Shown: positions 1-8,115 of the stretch, in pieces
Numbering within the stretch: position 1 is the stretch's first letter
How the letters are laid out: each line of letters begins with the position of its first letter
From: Porphyromonadaceae bacterium
Lineage (GTDB): Bacteria > Bacteroidota > Bacteroidia > Bacteroidales > CAMTPD01
Assembly (NCBI GenBank): GCA_003447595.1
Contig: DLYT01000022.1
Span: forward strand, 510 to 15,137
DNA: 14,628 bases
Direction of reading: 5' to 3'
Translations under genes and position numbers: made by a program
The notes under the pieces: model-generated
What the model was told of the DNA's origin: nothing
Seen by the model: only the letters and a program-made list of their open reading frames with translations
Databases searched by the model: none

Positions 1-367
1 GTTTTAAAAAGCTCCATGCATTATATAGAAGCAGTAAATAGAATGGTTAAGCACAAGATATCAAACAGTTATCGATTCAACCTGAATACTTATATATAAA
101 CAGGTTACACTGAACTCTGCAATTTCTTACAATATAAGGGGATTGAGCACGCCTGGAACACATCTCATTTACAACACAGTACGAAGATTTAGGCTTACAG
201 ACATCAAAAAACGTCTAATACTTTTTTGAACAGCTTTTTCACGAAAACACACTAGTATCCTAATACACAAAACATTACCCCAACACAAACATCAAAAAAA
301 AGCACACATACACCTGATTTGTAGCTTTTTAAAAATATTCAAAAAGAACAGGCTTCCAGAACCACAC
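1..367. other. Gene-free left edge
   Basis: I find no convincing coding sequence, RNA gene or mobile element in this AT-rich stretch. It lies downstream of the leftward operon that ends with the DUF454 gene, so it should hold the 3' end of that transcript. The only hint of a terminator is an imperfect arrangement at about 294-352. Read on the minus strand, CCTG...CAGG arms enclose a CTTTTT/AAAAAG pairing, and a run of eight T follows at 301-294. The hairpin is not adjacent to the T run, so I do not call it as a terminator. Confidence 0.5.
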
Positions 368-730
368 CTACTTTCTCAAAGGAATAAGACTTAGATGAAT
401 TGTAACTCCGACTGCTACAACTACCAGAAAAATCTTAACAGAAAAGAGATCAATCAACCAACAACAAGATATAATACATGATATCCAAACTGTCGATATC
501 GCAACAATTTTAGCTTTTAGACGCATCGATCGATGCTCTAGATAATCATTGACATAACTACCTATCAACTTATTATTGATTATTCGTTCATATATACGTC
601 TAGAACCTCTTGCATACAACCAACAAGAAAGCAACCAAAAGGGAGTGGTTGGCAGTACAGGTACCGCCAAGCCAATTCCGCCAAGTATCAGGAAGAAGGT
701 TCCTAATACAATGTATAATGGTTTCAACAT
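368..730 (-). CDS. DUF454 (YbaN-like) small inner-membrane protein
   Basis: This 120-residue integral membrane protein belongs to the DUF454/YbaN family, whose biochemical role is not known. The family signature is clear: G17-G18-x-G20 followed by PVLPTTPF at residues 24-31, then an Arg-rich RGSRR segment at 41-45. The hydrophobic N-terminus (about 5-39) forms one or two membrane passes. Two more hydrophobic stretches (about 73-93 and 97-117) lie near the C-terminus, with a basic cytoplasmic-like stretch between. The length fits the family. The ATG at 730 lies inside the end of fmt and the two genes overlap by 7 bp, so translation is probably coupled and the gene is the last of the sua5-clc-fmt run. 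The family assignment is firm; the function is unknown. Confidence 0.85.
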   Translation of the reverse strand: MLKPLYIVLGTFFLILGGIGLAVPVLPTTPFWLLSCWLYARGSRRIYERIINNKLIGSYVNDYLEHRSMRLKAKIVAISTVWISCIISCCWLIDLFSVKIFLVVVAVGVTIHLSLIPLRK

Positions 731-1734
731 CTACGATGATCAACTTTATTTAGAAAGCAATATTCATCTGAAAGCGGAAAACCACGAAGAAAATCTTTCA
801 CGCCCATTCTTTTCTTTCCAGCTTGCTGTATTTCGAGCAAAGAAACAAAACCTCCATTAACTGCAACATCAACATAGTTTTTACCATCTGTCACAATAGT
901 ACCCGAAGCTAGCTCATGATGCTCGTTTCTGTAAGCAACCTCAAAAACTTTTGTCGAAACAATTTTTCCATCAGGATACAAAAGCTCTGTCCATGCTGCC
1001 GGATATGGCGACAAACCACGAACAAAATCATATACTTGTTTTGGCAATAATCCCCAATCAAGCAAACATGTTTCTTTAAAAATCTTCGGAGCAGCCTTTA
1101 ATACAGATTCGTCACTATAGAAATTGCTTTGTTCCACAGACTCTATAGATCCATCCAATATAGCATCAACAGTTTCTACAACAAGTCTTGCACCAAGCTC
1201 CATTAATTTATCATGTACAATCCCTGCATTATCCGATTCTTCAATCGCCACTTTTTCTTGTTTAATAATGCGGCCTGTATCAATTTCATGCGTCAAAAAG
1301 AATGTTGTAATACCAGTTTCCGTATCACCATTAATCACAGCCCAATTTATAGGAGCTGCACCTCTGTATTGAGGCAACAAAGATGCATGTAAATTAAATG
1401 TACCAAGACGAGGCATATTCCATACAATCTCAGGAAGCATTCTGAATGCAACAACAATTTGCAGATCGGCATTCCAAGCTTTTAAGTCTGCCAAAAATGT
1501 TTCATCTTTGAGTTTTTCGGGCTGCAATAAAGGCAGCCCAACTTCTAAGGCATACTGTTTTACTGGTGAATATTGAATTTTATGTCCACGTCCAGCAGGT
1601 TTGTCGGGCATTGTAATAACTCCGACAACATTATAGCCGCCCTCCACCAATGCCTTTAAAGACTCTACCGCAAAATCGGGAGTCCCCATATATACTATTC
1701 GCAAATCTTTTTTTTCCATATCAACTAAATTCAT
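724..1734 (-). CDS. fmt: Methionyl-tRNA formyltransferase
   Basis: The enzyme transfers a formyl group from 10-formyltetrahydrofolate to Met-tRNA(fMet) in the cytoplasm, making the initiator tRNA used for translation. The N-terminal Rossmann-like formyltransferase domain begins at LRIVYMGTPDFA (11-22). The catalytic Asn-His-Asp set is visible as N114 and H116 in FNLHASLLP, with D152 in EIDTG. The folate-enzyme signature SLLPQYRGAAPI follows at 118-129. The C-terminal tRNA-binding barrel covers roughly 215-320. At 336 residues it is slightly longer than the usual 310-325. The start is ambiguous: ATG at 1734 gives five extra residues, while the second Met (1719) gives MEKKDLRIVYMGTPDF, the form common in Bacteroides relatives. 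The gene begins 8 bp after the clc stop codon and overlaps the DUF454 gene, so the three are probably co-transcribed. Confidence 0.96.
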   Translation of the reverse strand: MNLVDMEKKDLRIVYMGTPDFAVESLKALVEGGYNVVGVITMPDKPAGRGHKIQYSPVKQYALEVGLPLLQPEKLKDETFLADLKAWNADLQIVVAFRMLPEIVWNMPRLGTFNLHASLLPQYRGAAPINWAVINGDTETGITTFFLTHEIDTGRIIKQEKVAIEESDNAGIVHDKLMELGARLVVETVDAILDGSIESVEQSNFYSDESVLKAAPKIFKETCLLDWGLLPKQVYDFVRGLSPYPAAWTELLYPDGKIVSTKVFEVAYRNEHHELASGTIVTDGKNYVDVAVNGGFVSLLEIQQAGKKRMGVKDFLRGFPLSDEYCFLNKVDHRRC

Positions 1735-1742
1735 TGAAGTTA

Positions 1743-3527
1743 TTACTCTTCTGAGAAGTTATTAACCAAAACCTCTCGATATGCATTAAAAATCTTCGAT
1801 TGAGAAACAAATCCTACATACTTACCTGATTCATCTACAACCGGAAGGTTCCAAGCTTTTGTATCTTCAAAGATACGCATAATCTTTTCCATTGGCATAT
1901 TTAGAGTAATTCTCACAGGTGAAGAAACCATAATTTTCGAAACATGAAAACGCTCATAAAGCTCTGGTCGAAACATGATATTTCGTATATTATCAAGCAT
2001 AACAACCCCTATAAACATTCCTTCTGAATCAACAACCGGAAATATATTTCTACTGGAAAGAGCAATCACCTTAACCACATCACCTAGAGTCATATCTGGT
2101 TCTACGGTTTGAAAGTCTGTTTCAAGAACACTATCCGTTTTCAACAAAGTCAATACAGCTTTATCTTTATGATGGGTAATCAACTCTCCTTTTTGAGCCA
2201 ATCGAATTGTGTAAATACTATGACGTTCAAACATGATAATTGTAAGGTAGGCACTGATTGAGACAATCATCAATGGCAAGAACAAATCATATCCTCCGGT
2301 CAGCTCTGCAATTAGAAACACTCCCGTTAGTGGCGCATGCATTACACCAGCCATCATTCCGGCCATTCCTAAAAGAGCAAAGTTTTTCTCAGGAAGAAAC
2401 ATCGTGAGCTCAAAATAATTAGATGTATGAGAAAACACAAAGCCTGCTATACATCCAAGAAACAAGGTTGGCGCAAAAATACCACCACAGCCACCACCGG
2501 CATTAGTAGCACTCGTTGCAAAGGATTTTAATAAAATAATCGCTATTGAGAATATAATAACTGTCCAATAAAAACCTGTATAGTCATAAAAGAAACTCCG
2601 CTCTGTAACTTCAAGAAACTGACCGTTGAGCAATGCAGAAATAATCTCATACCCTTCGCCATATAGCGGCGGCATTAAGAATATAAGAATACTCAACATG
2701 GTGGCTCCTAGTATAAATTTCTTCCAATAACTATTCAGATTACGAAAAACGCCTTCAATCCAAATAGTTGTGCGTGTAAAATAAAGAGACAGCAAGCCAC
2801 AAAAAACTCCTAGCAACAAAACGTAAGGAATGCGCCCCATCAGAAACTCCTCCGTTTGAGTAAAGCGAAACATCGCTTCAGGCCCGGTAACAATATACGA
2901 AACAGTAGCAGCTGTAACAGATGAAATAAGCAACGGAAGTATTGAAGTCAATGTTAAATCAAGCATCAACACCTCAATCACAAATACAAGGCCGGCAATA
3001 GGAGCTTTGAAAATACCCCCAATCGCTCCTGCAGCACCACATCCAACTAAAAGCATTAAAGTCTTTTGTTCTAATCGAAAAAGTCGCCCCAAATTTGATC
3101 CAATAGCCGAGCCTGTTAATACAATGGGCGCTTCAGCCCCAACAGAACCACCAAACCCAATTGTTACAGAACTCGCAACAATAGAACTCCAGGTATTATG
3201 CGGTTTTATACGACTTTTACGCTGAGAGATCGCATAAAGAATCTTTGTAACACCATGACCAATATCATCACGAACAATATACTTCACAAATAATCCAGCT
3301 AATAAAATACCAATTACCGGATAAAGCAGATAAAGATAATTGGCTCCATCAATATTAAAATTGTGGGTTAATACATGCTGGATAAAATGAATTAAATTCT
3401 TCAGTATTATACCTGCAACCGCAGCTAGTAGTCCGACTATAAAACTGACAAATAATATGAAATGCTTCTCTTTGATATGGTTTTGACGCCACATCAGAAA
3501 ACGAATAAAGATATTTTCTTTCCCCAT
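1743..3527 (-). CDS. ClC-family chloride channel/transporter with two C-terminal CBS domains
   Basis: This is an integral membrane anion transport protein of the ClC family (594 residues) with a cytoplasmic tail. The membrane domain covers about 23-435. Recognisable ClC landmarks, aligned by eye to E. coli ClC-ec1, are GHGVTK at 90-95 (the GSGIP position), GAEAP at 130-134 with gating glutamate E132, GGIFAP at 348-353, and Tyr413 in GGYDLF, matching the ion-coordinating Tyr445. Two CBS domains, at about 471-518 and 529-585, probably bind adenine nucleotides and regulate gating. Two positions are unusual: the central Ser of GSGIP is His91, and the internal proton-pathway glutamate (E203 of ClC-ec1) is Val186. 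Whether it is a channel or an exchanger is therefore open. The gene starts 57 bp after sua5, across a hairpin, and is followed at once by fmt. Confidence 0.93.
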   Translation of the reverse strand: MGKENIFIRFLMWRQNHIKEKHFILFVSFIVGLLAAVAGIILKNLIHFIQHVLTHNFNIDGANYLYLLYPVIGILLAGLFVKYIVRDDIGHGVTKILYAISQRKSRIKPHNTWSSIVASSVTIGFGGSVGAEAPIVLTGSAIGSNLGRLFRLEQKTLMLLVGCGAAGAIGGIFKAPIAGLVFVIEVLMLDLTLTSILPLLISSVTAATVSYIVTGPEAMFRFTQTEEFLMGRIPYVLLLGVFCGLLSLYFTRTTIWIEGVFRNLNSYWKKFILGATMLSILIFLMPPLYGEGYEIISALLNGQFLEVTERSFFYDYTGFYWTVIIFSIAIILLKSFATSATNAGGGCGGIFAPTLFLGCIAGFVFSHTSNYFELTMFLPEKNFALLGMAGMMAGVMHAPLTGVFLIAELTGGYDLFLPLMIVSISAYLTIIMFERHSIYTIRLAQKGELITHHKDKAVLTLLKTDSVLETDFQTVEPDMTLGDVVKVIALSSRNIFPVVDSEGMFIGVVMLDNIRNIMFRPELYERFHVSKIMVSSPVRITLNMPMEKIMRIFEDTKAWNLPVVDESGKYVGFVSQSKIFNAYREVLVNNFSEE

Positions 3528-3530
3528 AAT

Positions 3531-3568
3531 TCAAAAAACAAAAGTAAGGGTTTGACACCTCAAACCCT
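3531..3568 (-). terminator. Hairpin with U-rich tail between sua5 and clc
   Basis: Read on the minus strand, AGGGTTTG (3568-3561), a 6-nt loop and CAAACCCT (3554-3547) form a perfect 8-bp stem. The T-rich sequence TACTTTTGTTTTTT (3546-3533) follows directly, only a few bases before the clc ATG at 3527. It has the form of an intrinsic terminator or partial attenuator inside the operon. The tail also contains TACTTTTG (3546-3539), which matches the Bacteroidota -7 promoter element TAnnTTTG, but I see no TTTG at the right distance upstream. The hairpin is directly visible; its termination activity is inferred. Confidence 0.55.
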
Positions 3569-3584
3569 GATTTTAATAAACAGA

Positions 3585-4148
3585 CTACTCGCGGATGACT
3601 TGCACTAAGCCCCCTGCTCCTAACTTTATAATTCCAGATGGTTGCGCTTTTTGATTATCATTGCGTCTAAAATCAACGATATAATCAACAGCATTCTTCA
3701 CCTCATCACTTATTTCTGAAAAAATAGATGGCGTAGGCTCCCCACTTACATTTGCCGAAGTTGATACGATAGGCTTTCTAAAACGTTCGCATAAACGCTT
3801 TGAAAACTGTTCACTCGTAATACGAATTCCAACACTTCCATCTGCTGCGATTAAGTTCGGCGCCAAATTTCTTGCACCGGAATAAATAATCGTAAGAGGT
3901 TTTGCTGTCAGTTCGATAAGATCAAGCGCGATATCCGGAACTTCATCCACATAGAAATCAAGTTTTGCAGATGTATCGATCAATACTAACATGGATTTAG
4001 AATCGGCTCTGCGCTTAATTTTATAAACTTTTTTCACAGCCTCGGGATTCGTTGCATCACAACCAATTCCCCATACGGTATCAGTGGGGTAAAGGATTAC
4101 ACCACCAGCTTGCATTATTTCACAAGCCTTTTTAATCTCATCATTCAT
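3585..4148 (-). CDS. Sua5/YciO/YrdC-family L-threonylcarbamoyladenylate synthase
   Basis: The product (187 residues) is a YrdC-domain protein. Family members make threonylcarbamoyl-AMP from threonine, bicarbonate and ATP, the first step of N6-threonylcarbamoyladenosine (t6A) formation at position 37 of tRNAs that read ANN codons. Visible motifs are YPTDTVWGIG at 20-29, the basic KRR cluster at 45-47 with K51, and STSANVSGEP at 129-138, all part of the nucleotide and threonine-binding pocket. It consists of the YrdC domain alone, as in TsaC/YrdC, with no C-terminal Sua5 domain. YciO-type paralogues share this fold, and that alternative cannot be excluded by eye. It is the first gene of the leftward run sua5-clc-fmt-DUF454, divergent from recJ. 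Confidence 0.9.
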   Translation of the reverse strand: MNDEIKKACEIMQAGGVILYPTDTVWGIGCDATNPEAVKKVYKIKRRADSKSMLVLIDTSAKLDFYVDEVPDIALDLIELTAKPLTIIYSGARNLAPNLIAADGSVGIRITSEQFSKRLCERFRKPIVSTSANVSGEPTPSIFSEISDEVKNAVDYIVDFRRNDNQKAQPSGIIKLGAGGLVQVIRE

Positions 4149-4403
4149 AGTCTACTAAAATATACCACAAATATAAAATAAATAGGATAGCGATGGACGA
4201 ATATCGGTTTTATTTATTTAACTTTACGAGTTGAATCTCTTTTCTAGCACGAACAAATTTGTATAAAAGAGTTCGTATAGATTGAAAATAAAAGTCCACT
4301 ATAAAGGAAAAAACCTTTCCATGGAATAAATTTCAACCACAACATTATCAGTCTCACTTCGTAGGCGATAATTGCAACATTCTGATAAAAAAAAAATAAT
4401 ATA
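4149..4403. other. Divergent intergenic region sua5 / recJ
   Basis: This AT-rich, gene-free region must carry the promoters of both the leftward sua5 operon and the rightward recJ-recQ pair. On the plus strand I find no clean TTTG-N19-21-TAnnTTTG promoter for recJ; TAACTTTA and TAGATTGA are weak -7-like candidates. An A-rich stretch with ten consecutive A (4387-4396) lies just before the recJ ATG, consistent with the A-rich translation initiation regions common where Shine-Dalgarno sequences are rare. Confidence 0.5.
4168..4175 (-). promoter_or_regulatory. Candidate -7 element for the sua5-clc-fmt operon
   Basis: TATATTTG on the minus strand matches the Bacteroidota -7 consensus TAnnTTTG. 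It ends 20 bp before the sua5 ATG, which would give a leader of only about ten nucleotides. No clear TTTG lies 19-21 bp upstream; TTCG at 22 bp is the nearest. The call rests on one element in the right place. Confidence 0.3.
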
Positions 4404-6128
4404 ATGACCAACAAATGGAATTTTCAAACCCCATCTCAAGACGAACTGTCTCGGGCTGATGAGTTGGCAAAACAACTAGGTATAAATAAAATAGTTGCTT
4501 TGTTACTTATCAAACGAAACATTTGTACCGCAGAGGAGGCTAACAAATTCTTTCATCCGAATCTAGCAGATTTGCATGATCCTTTTCTGATGCCAGATAT
4601 GGATAAAGCTGTTGCTCGCTTGAATAAAGCAATAGGCAACAAAGAAAGAATTATGATTTATGGAGATTATGATGTAGATGGAACTACTGCCGTAGCTCTA
4701 GTCTTTAAGTACTTGCGCCCATATTCTTCCGGATTAGAATACTACATACCTGATCGATATGATGAAGGATATGGTATTTCATTTAAAGGCATTGATTACG
4801 CCGCTGAAATAGGAGTTTCGCTAATCATTTCTCTCGATTGCGGGATAAAAGCAATTGAGAAAATCGAGTATGCAAAAACCAAAGGTATTGACTTCATTAT
4901 TTGTGACCATCACATGCCTGATAAGGTTTTGCCAGATGCGGTTGCAGTACTGGATCCTAAAAGAGAGGATTCAAACTATCCATACGACCACCTTTCTGGT
5001 TGCGGTGTTGGCTTTAAGTTTATGCAAGCTTTTGCCAAAAGCAATTCGCTTGAGCCAATGGATTTAGAAAGCTTGCTCGATCTTGTGGCAGTTAGTATCG
5101 CTTCTGACATTGTTCCTATAACAGGCGAAAATCGCATCCTTGCCTATTTTGGATTGAAACAACTCAACTCAAACCCAAGCACCGGCCTAGAAGGTATTAT
5201 CAACATCTGTGAACTAGGTGGAAAAGATATAACAATTAGCGACATCGTATTCAAAATAGGACCACGCATTAATGCTTCGGGCAGAATGATGAATGGCAAG
5301 GAAGCGGTGGAATTACTACTTTCAAAAACAGAAGATGTAGCGCGTGAAAAAAGTCGCAGCATCGATCAATATAATAAAGAGCGTCGTGAACTTGATAAGA
5401 AAATAACAGATGAAGCAAATGAGATCATCAATAATTTTCACGACATCGAAGACCGCAAGGCTATTATTGTTTTTAACCCAGAATGGCACAAAGGGGTTAT
5501 TGGTATTGTTGCTTCACGCCTTACCGAAAAATATTATCGCCCTGCTGTTGTTTTAACTCAAGCTACCGGATTAATAACCGGATCTGCACGTTCTGTGACA
5601 GGTTTTGATATTTATAAAGCAATCGAAAACTGTCGTGATCTACTCGAAAACTTTGGAGGGCATACTTATGCTGCCGGCCTTTCTTTAAAAGAAGAAAACC
5701 TCGAAGCTTTTAAACAACGATTCGAGGAGCTTGCATCTGAAAACATTGAGCCAGAGCAGATGATTCCACAGATTGATATAGACACTGAGCTTGAGTTAAG
5801 TGATATATCAAAAGATTTTGTCGAAGATCTAAAAAAAATGAGTCCTTTCGGCCCCGACAATCAGAAACCTATTTTCTGTACGCGCAACGTTAGAGACTTT
5901 GGAACTAGCAAACTTGTAGGACGAGAGCTTGAGCATATTAAACTTGAGATCATTGATGAAGATGCGAATATACCTGTACATGGTATTGCTTTTGGAATGC
6001 ATCGACACAGTAAACATATCAAAAGCAATAAACCTTTTGACATCTGCTACACTGTAGAAGAAAACACCTATAATGGTAATACAACGATTCAGCTGATGAT
6101 AAAAGACATCAAGCTACATCAAGAATGA
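4404..6128 (+). CDS. recJ: Single-stranded-DNA-specific exonuclease RecJ
   Basis: RecJ degrades single-stranded DNA 5' to 3' and works in recombinational and mismatch repair. The protein (574 residues, normal for the family) carries the DHH phosphoesterase motifs in order: DYDVDG at 88-93, LDCGI at 144-148, the DHH triad at 168-170 (FIICDHHMPDK), and SIASDIVP at 231-238. A conserved GPRINASGR block follows at 286-294. The DHHA1 substrate-binding domain shows GIVASRLTEKYYRP (367-380), SARSVTG (394-400) and the GGH motif at 418-420. A C-terminal OB-like domain fills about 450-574. All metal-binding aspartates and histidines expected by eye are present. recQ starts 9 bp after its stop codon, so the two are very likely co-transcribed. 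Confidence 0.96.
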   Translation: MTNKWNFQTPSQDELSRADELAKQLGINKIVALLLIKRNICTAEEANKFFHPNLADLHDPFLMPDMDKAVARLNKAIGNKERIMIYGDYDVDGTTAVALVFKYLRPYSSGLEYYIPDRYDEGYGISFKGIDYAAEIGVSLIISLDCGIKAIEKIEYAKTKGIDFIICDHHMPDKVLPDAVAVLDPKREDSNYPYDHLSGCGVGFKFMQAFAKSNSLEPMDLESLLDLVAVSIASDIVPITGENRILAYFGLKQLNSNPSTGLEGIINICELGGKDITISDIVFKIGPRINASGRMMNGKEAVELLLSKTEDVAREKSRSIDQYNKERRELDKKITDEANEIINNFHDIEDRKAIIVFNPEWHKGVIGIVASRLTEKYYRPAVVLTQATGLITGSARSVTGFDIYKAIENCRDLLENFGGHTYAAGLSLKEENLEAFKQRFEELASENIEPEQMIPQIDIDTELELSDISKDFVEDLKKMSPFGPDNQKPIFCTRNVRDFGTSKLVGRELEHIKLEIIDEDANIPVHGIAFGMHRHSKHIKSNKPFDICYTVEENTYNGNTTIQLMIKDIKLHQE

Positions 6129-6137
6129 AGAGCTATT

Positions 6138-8042
6138 GTGAGTATTTATACTGAAATACTTGAGAAGTATTGGGGGTATTCGTCTTTTCGTCCATTACAA
6201 GAGGAAATAATCCAATCTGTTTGTGCAGGAAAAGACACATTAGGCCTAATGCCTACGGGGGGTGGTAAATCGATCACCTTCCAAGTACCCGCATTATCAA
6301 TGCAAGGGATTTGTATTGTTGTAACCCCTCTTATAGCCCTAATGAAAGACCAGGTAGACAACTTGCGAAGTTTAGGAATCAAAGCAACAGCTGTTTACTC
6401 AGGAATGTCTCGACATGAAATTATAACCCAACTCGAGAATTGCATCTTTGGAGATTATAAGTTCTTATATATATCTCCTGAGCGGATTAAAACAGAACTG
6501 TTTATTTCTAAAATGCAAGCAATGAATGTTTGCTTATTGGTCATCGATGAATCTCATTGCATCTCGCAATGGGGATACGACTTTCGCCCTTCATATCTTA
6601 ATATTGCAGAAATCAGGCAGCTAATACCCAAAGTTCCGGTAATGGCTCTTACTGCAACTGCAACTCCTGAAGTTGTAGATGACATTCAGAAAAAGCTTTG
6701 CTTTAAGGAAAAGAATGTATTTCAAAAAAGCTTTGAACGAGAAAATATTAGTTACATTGTTCGTCGGACAGAAGACAAATTCAAAGAACTTGTTCATATT
6801 CTGAGTAAAGTAGAGGGAACTGCTATTGTATATGTTCGTAATCGAAAAAGTACAAAAGAAATTGCTCTTGAATTAAAATCTGCCGGAATTAATGCAGATT
6901 ATTATCATGCAGGACTTAACCAACAAGTGAAAGTCGATAAGCAAAACGCTTGGAAAAAGAATGAATGCCGCGTAATTGTTTCTACAAATGCTTTCGGGAT
7001 GGGTATTGACAAACCAGATGTGCGAGTTGTTGTACACATGGAAATGCCAGGGTCTCTCGAAGAATATTATCAAGAAGCAGGTCGAGCAGGTCGCGATGGA
7101 AAGAGAGCTTATGCAGTTGCTCTTTGTTGCAAAACAGACACTGCAAAATTAAAGAAACGCTTGAGTGATGAATTCCCCGACAAGGATTTCATTAAAAGAG
7201 TTTATGAGGCTCTTGGAAATTACTACCAAATAGCTGTAGGCTATGGAATGTTTACGATACACGACTTCAAACTAAATGAGTTTTGCTCCGTATTTAAACT
7301 TCCGATACTGCAGACTCACTATGCTCTAAAATTGCTTGAACTTGCAGGATATATCGAATATACAGAAGAAGTTGACAGCGCTTCTCGTGTAATGTTTAGT
7401 ATGACGCGAGATGAACTTTATCGACTCAATAACAATGATCGGGATGTAAATATCGTTTTGCAAACTCTACTTCGCTCCTACACCGGCCTGTTTAGCGATT
7501 ATGTTTATATAGATGAACGACTTTTATCCGCACGAAGTGGCATGAGTCAACAAGCTATATATGAAGTATTGAAATCTCTTTCAAATCATCATATACTGCA
7601 TTATATTCCTCATAAAAGAACTCCGTTCATAATTTATCGCTCAGCAAGGGAAGATCTTCAATATTTGACAATTCCCCGAGCTGTATACGAAGATCGATAC
7701 AAACGTTTTGAACATAGAATTCTCAAAGTTCTAGAATATATCAATGATGAATATACTTGTCGTAGCAAAATGCTACTTTCATATTTTGCAGAAAACAATG
7801 CAAAAGATTGTGGATGTTGTGACGTTTGTATCTCTAAGAATAAAAGTGGACTTACCAACTATGACTATAATAAATACAAGAATATCATACTAGATATAGT
7901 AAAAGAGCATGAATTAATTGAGCTAAATTCATTGATTGACAAATCGCAAATTAATAAAGATTCATGTATAGCAGTTATCCGATATATGATCGATTTGGAA
8001 CAAACAATTGTCAACCAAAACGGATTAATTTCAATAAAGTGA
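6138..8042 (+). CDS. recQ: RecQ-family ATP-dependent DNA helicase
   Basis: This is a 3'-5' DNA helicase of the RecQ family (634 residues) acting in recombination and fork repair. Motifs are FRPLQEEII (18-26), Walker A PTGGGKS (39-45), DESH (137-140), SQWGYDFRPSY (144-154), and motif VI QEAGRAGRD (312-320). A zinc cluster of C541, C558, C561 and C564 has the same 16-2-2 spacing as C380/397/400/403 of E. coli RecQ. Here it lies about 220 residues after motif VI instead of about 60. The intervening segment looks like one or more winged-helix folds. No HRDC domain is apparent after the zinc site. The start is a GTG at 6138: no ATG lies between the in-frame stop that ends recJ and this codon, and the sequence SIYTEILEKYWGYSSFRPLQ matches family N-termini. 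Partner of the adjacent recJ. Confidence 0.95.
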   Translation: MSIYTEILEKYWGYSSFRPLQEEIIQSVCAGKDTLGLMPTGGGKSITFQVPALSMQGICIVVTPLIALMKDQVDNLRSLGIKATAVYSGMSRHEIITQLENCIFGDYKFLYISPERIKTELFISKMQAMNVCLLVIDESHCISQWGYDFRPSYLNIAEIRQLIPKVPVMALTATATPEVVDDIQKKLCFKEKNVFQKSFERENISYIVRRTEDKFKELVHILSKVEGTAIVYVRNRKSTKEIALELKSAGINADYYHAGLNQQVKVDKQNAWKKNECRVIVSTNAFGMGIDKPDVRVVVHMEMPGSLEEYYQEAGRAGRDGKRAYAVALCCKTDTAKLKKRLSDEFPDKDFIKRVYEALGNYYQIAVGYGMFTIHDFKLNEFCSVFKLPILQTHYALKLLELAGYIEYTEEVDSASRVMFSMTRDELYRLNNNDRDVNIVLQTLLRSYTGLFSDYVYIDERLLSARSGMSQQAIYEVLKSLSNHHILHYIPHKRTPFIIYRSAREDLQYLTIPRAVYEDRYKRFEHRILKVLEYINDEYTCRSKMLLSYFAENNAKDCGCCDVCISKNKSGLTNYDYNKYKNIILDIVKEHELIELNSLIDKSQINKDSCIAVIRYMIDLEQTIVNQNGLISIK

Positions 8043-8062
8043 AAAATAATTGGCCGATTTGC

Positions 8063-8092
8063 TTGCTCATTAAAAAATATAACATACTTTTG
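8063..8092 (+). promoter_or_regulatory. Promoter of the Phe/Tyr biosynthesis operon
   Basis: TTG (8063-8065), a 19-bp spacer and TACTTTTG (8085-8092) match the Bacteroidota primary sigma factor promoter (TTTG, 19-21 bp, TAnnTTTG). Transcription would start near 8096-8100, about 20 nt before the leader peptide ATG. It lies downstream of the recQ stop with no terminator between, so recQ read-through could also enter the leader. Confidence 0.7.
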
Positions 8093-8115
8093 CCAGCATA
8101 AAACATGAAAGAAAA

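Noticed and set aside
2..334. 12-bp inverted repeat TTTTAAAAAGCT (2-13) and AGCTTTTTAAAA (323-334), possibly the ends of a small mobile element
   Set aside because: The repeats are low-complexity A/T runs, no target duplication is visible, and nothing between them resembles a transposase or a known miniature element. The left end is also at the window edge.
4311..4327. AAAGG/CCTTT palindrome before recJ
   Set aside because: Short stem in A-rich DNA with no T run after it and no matching partner structure; not a convincing terminator or riboswitch.
4387..4396. Run of ten A just upstream of recJ, possible phase-variable tract
   Set aside because: A-rich sequence before start codons is normal in this phylum, and recJ is not a surface or restriction gene where phase variation is expected.
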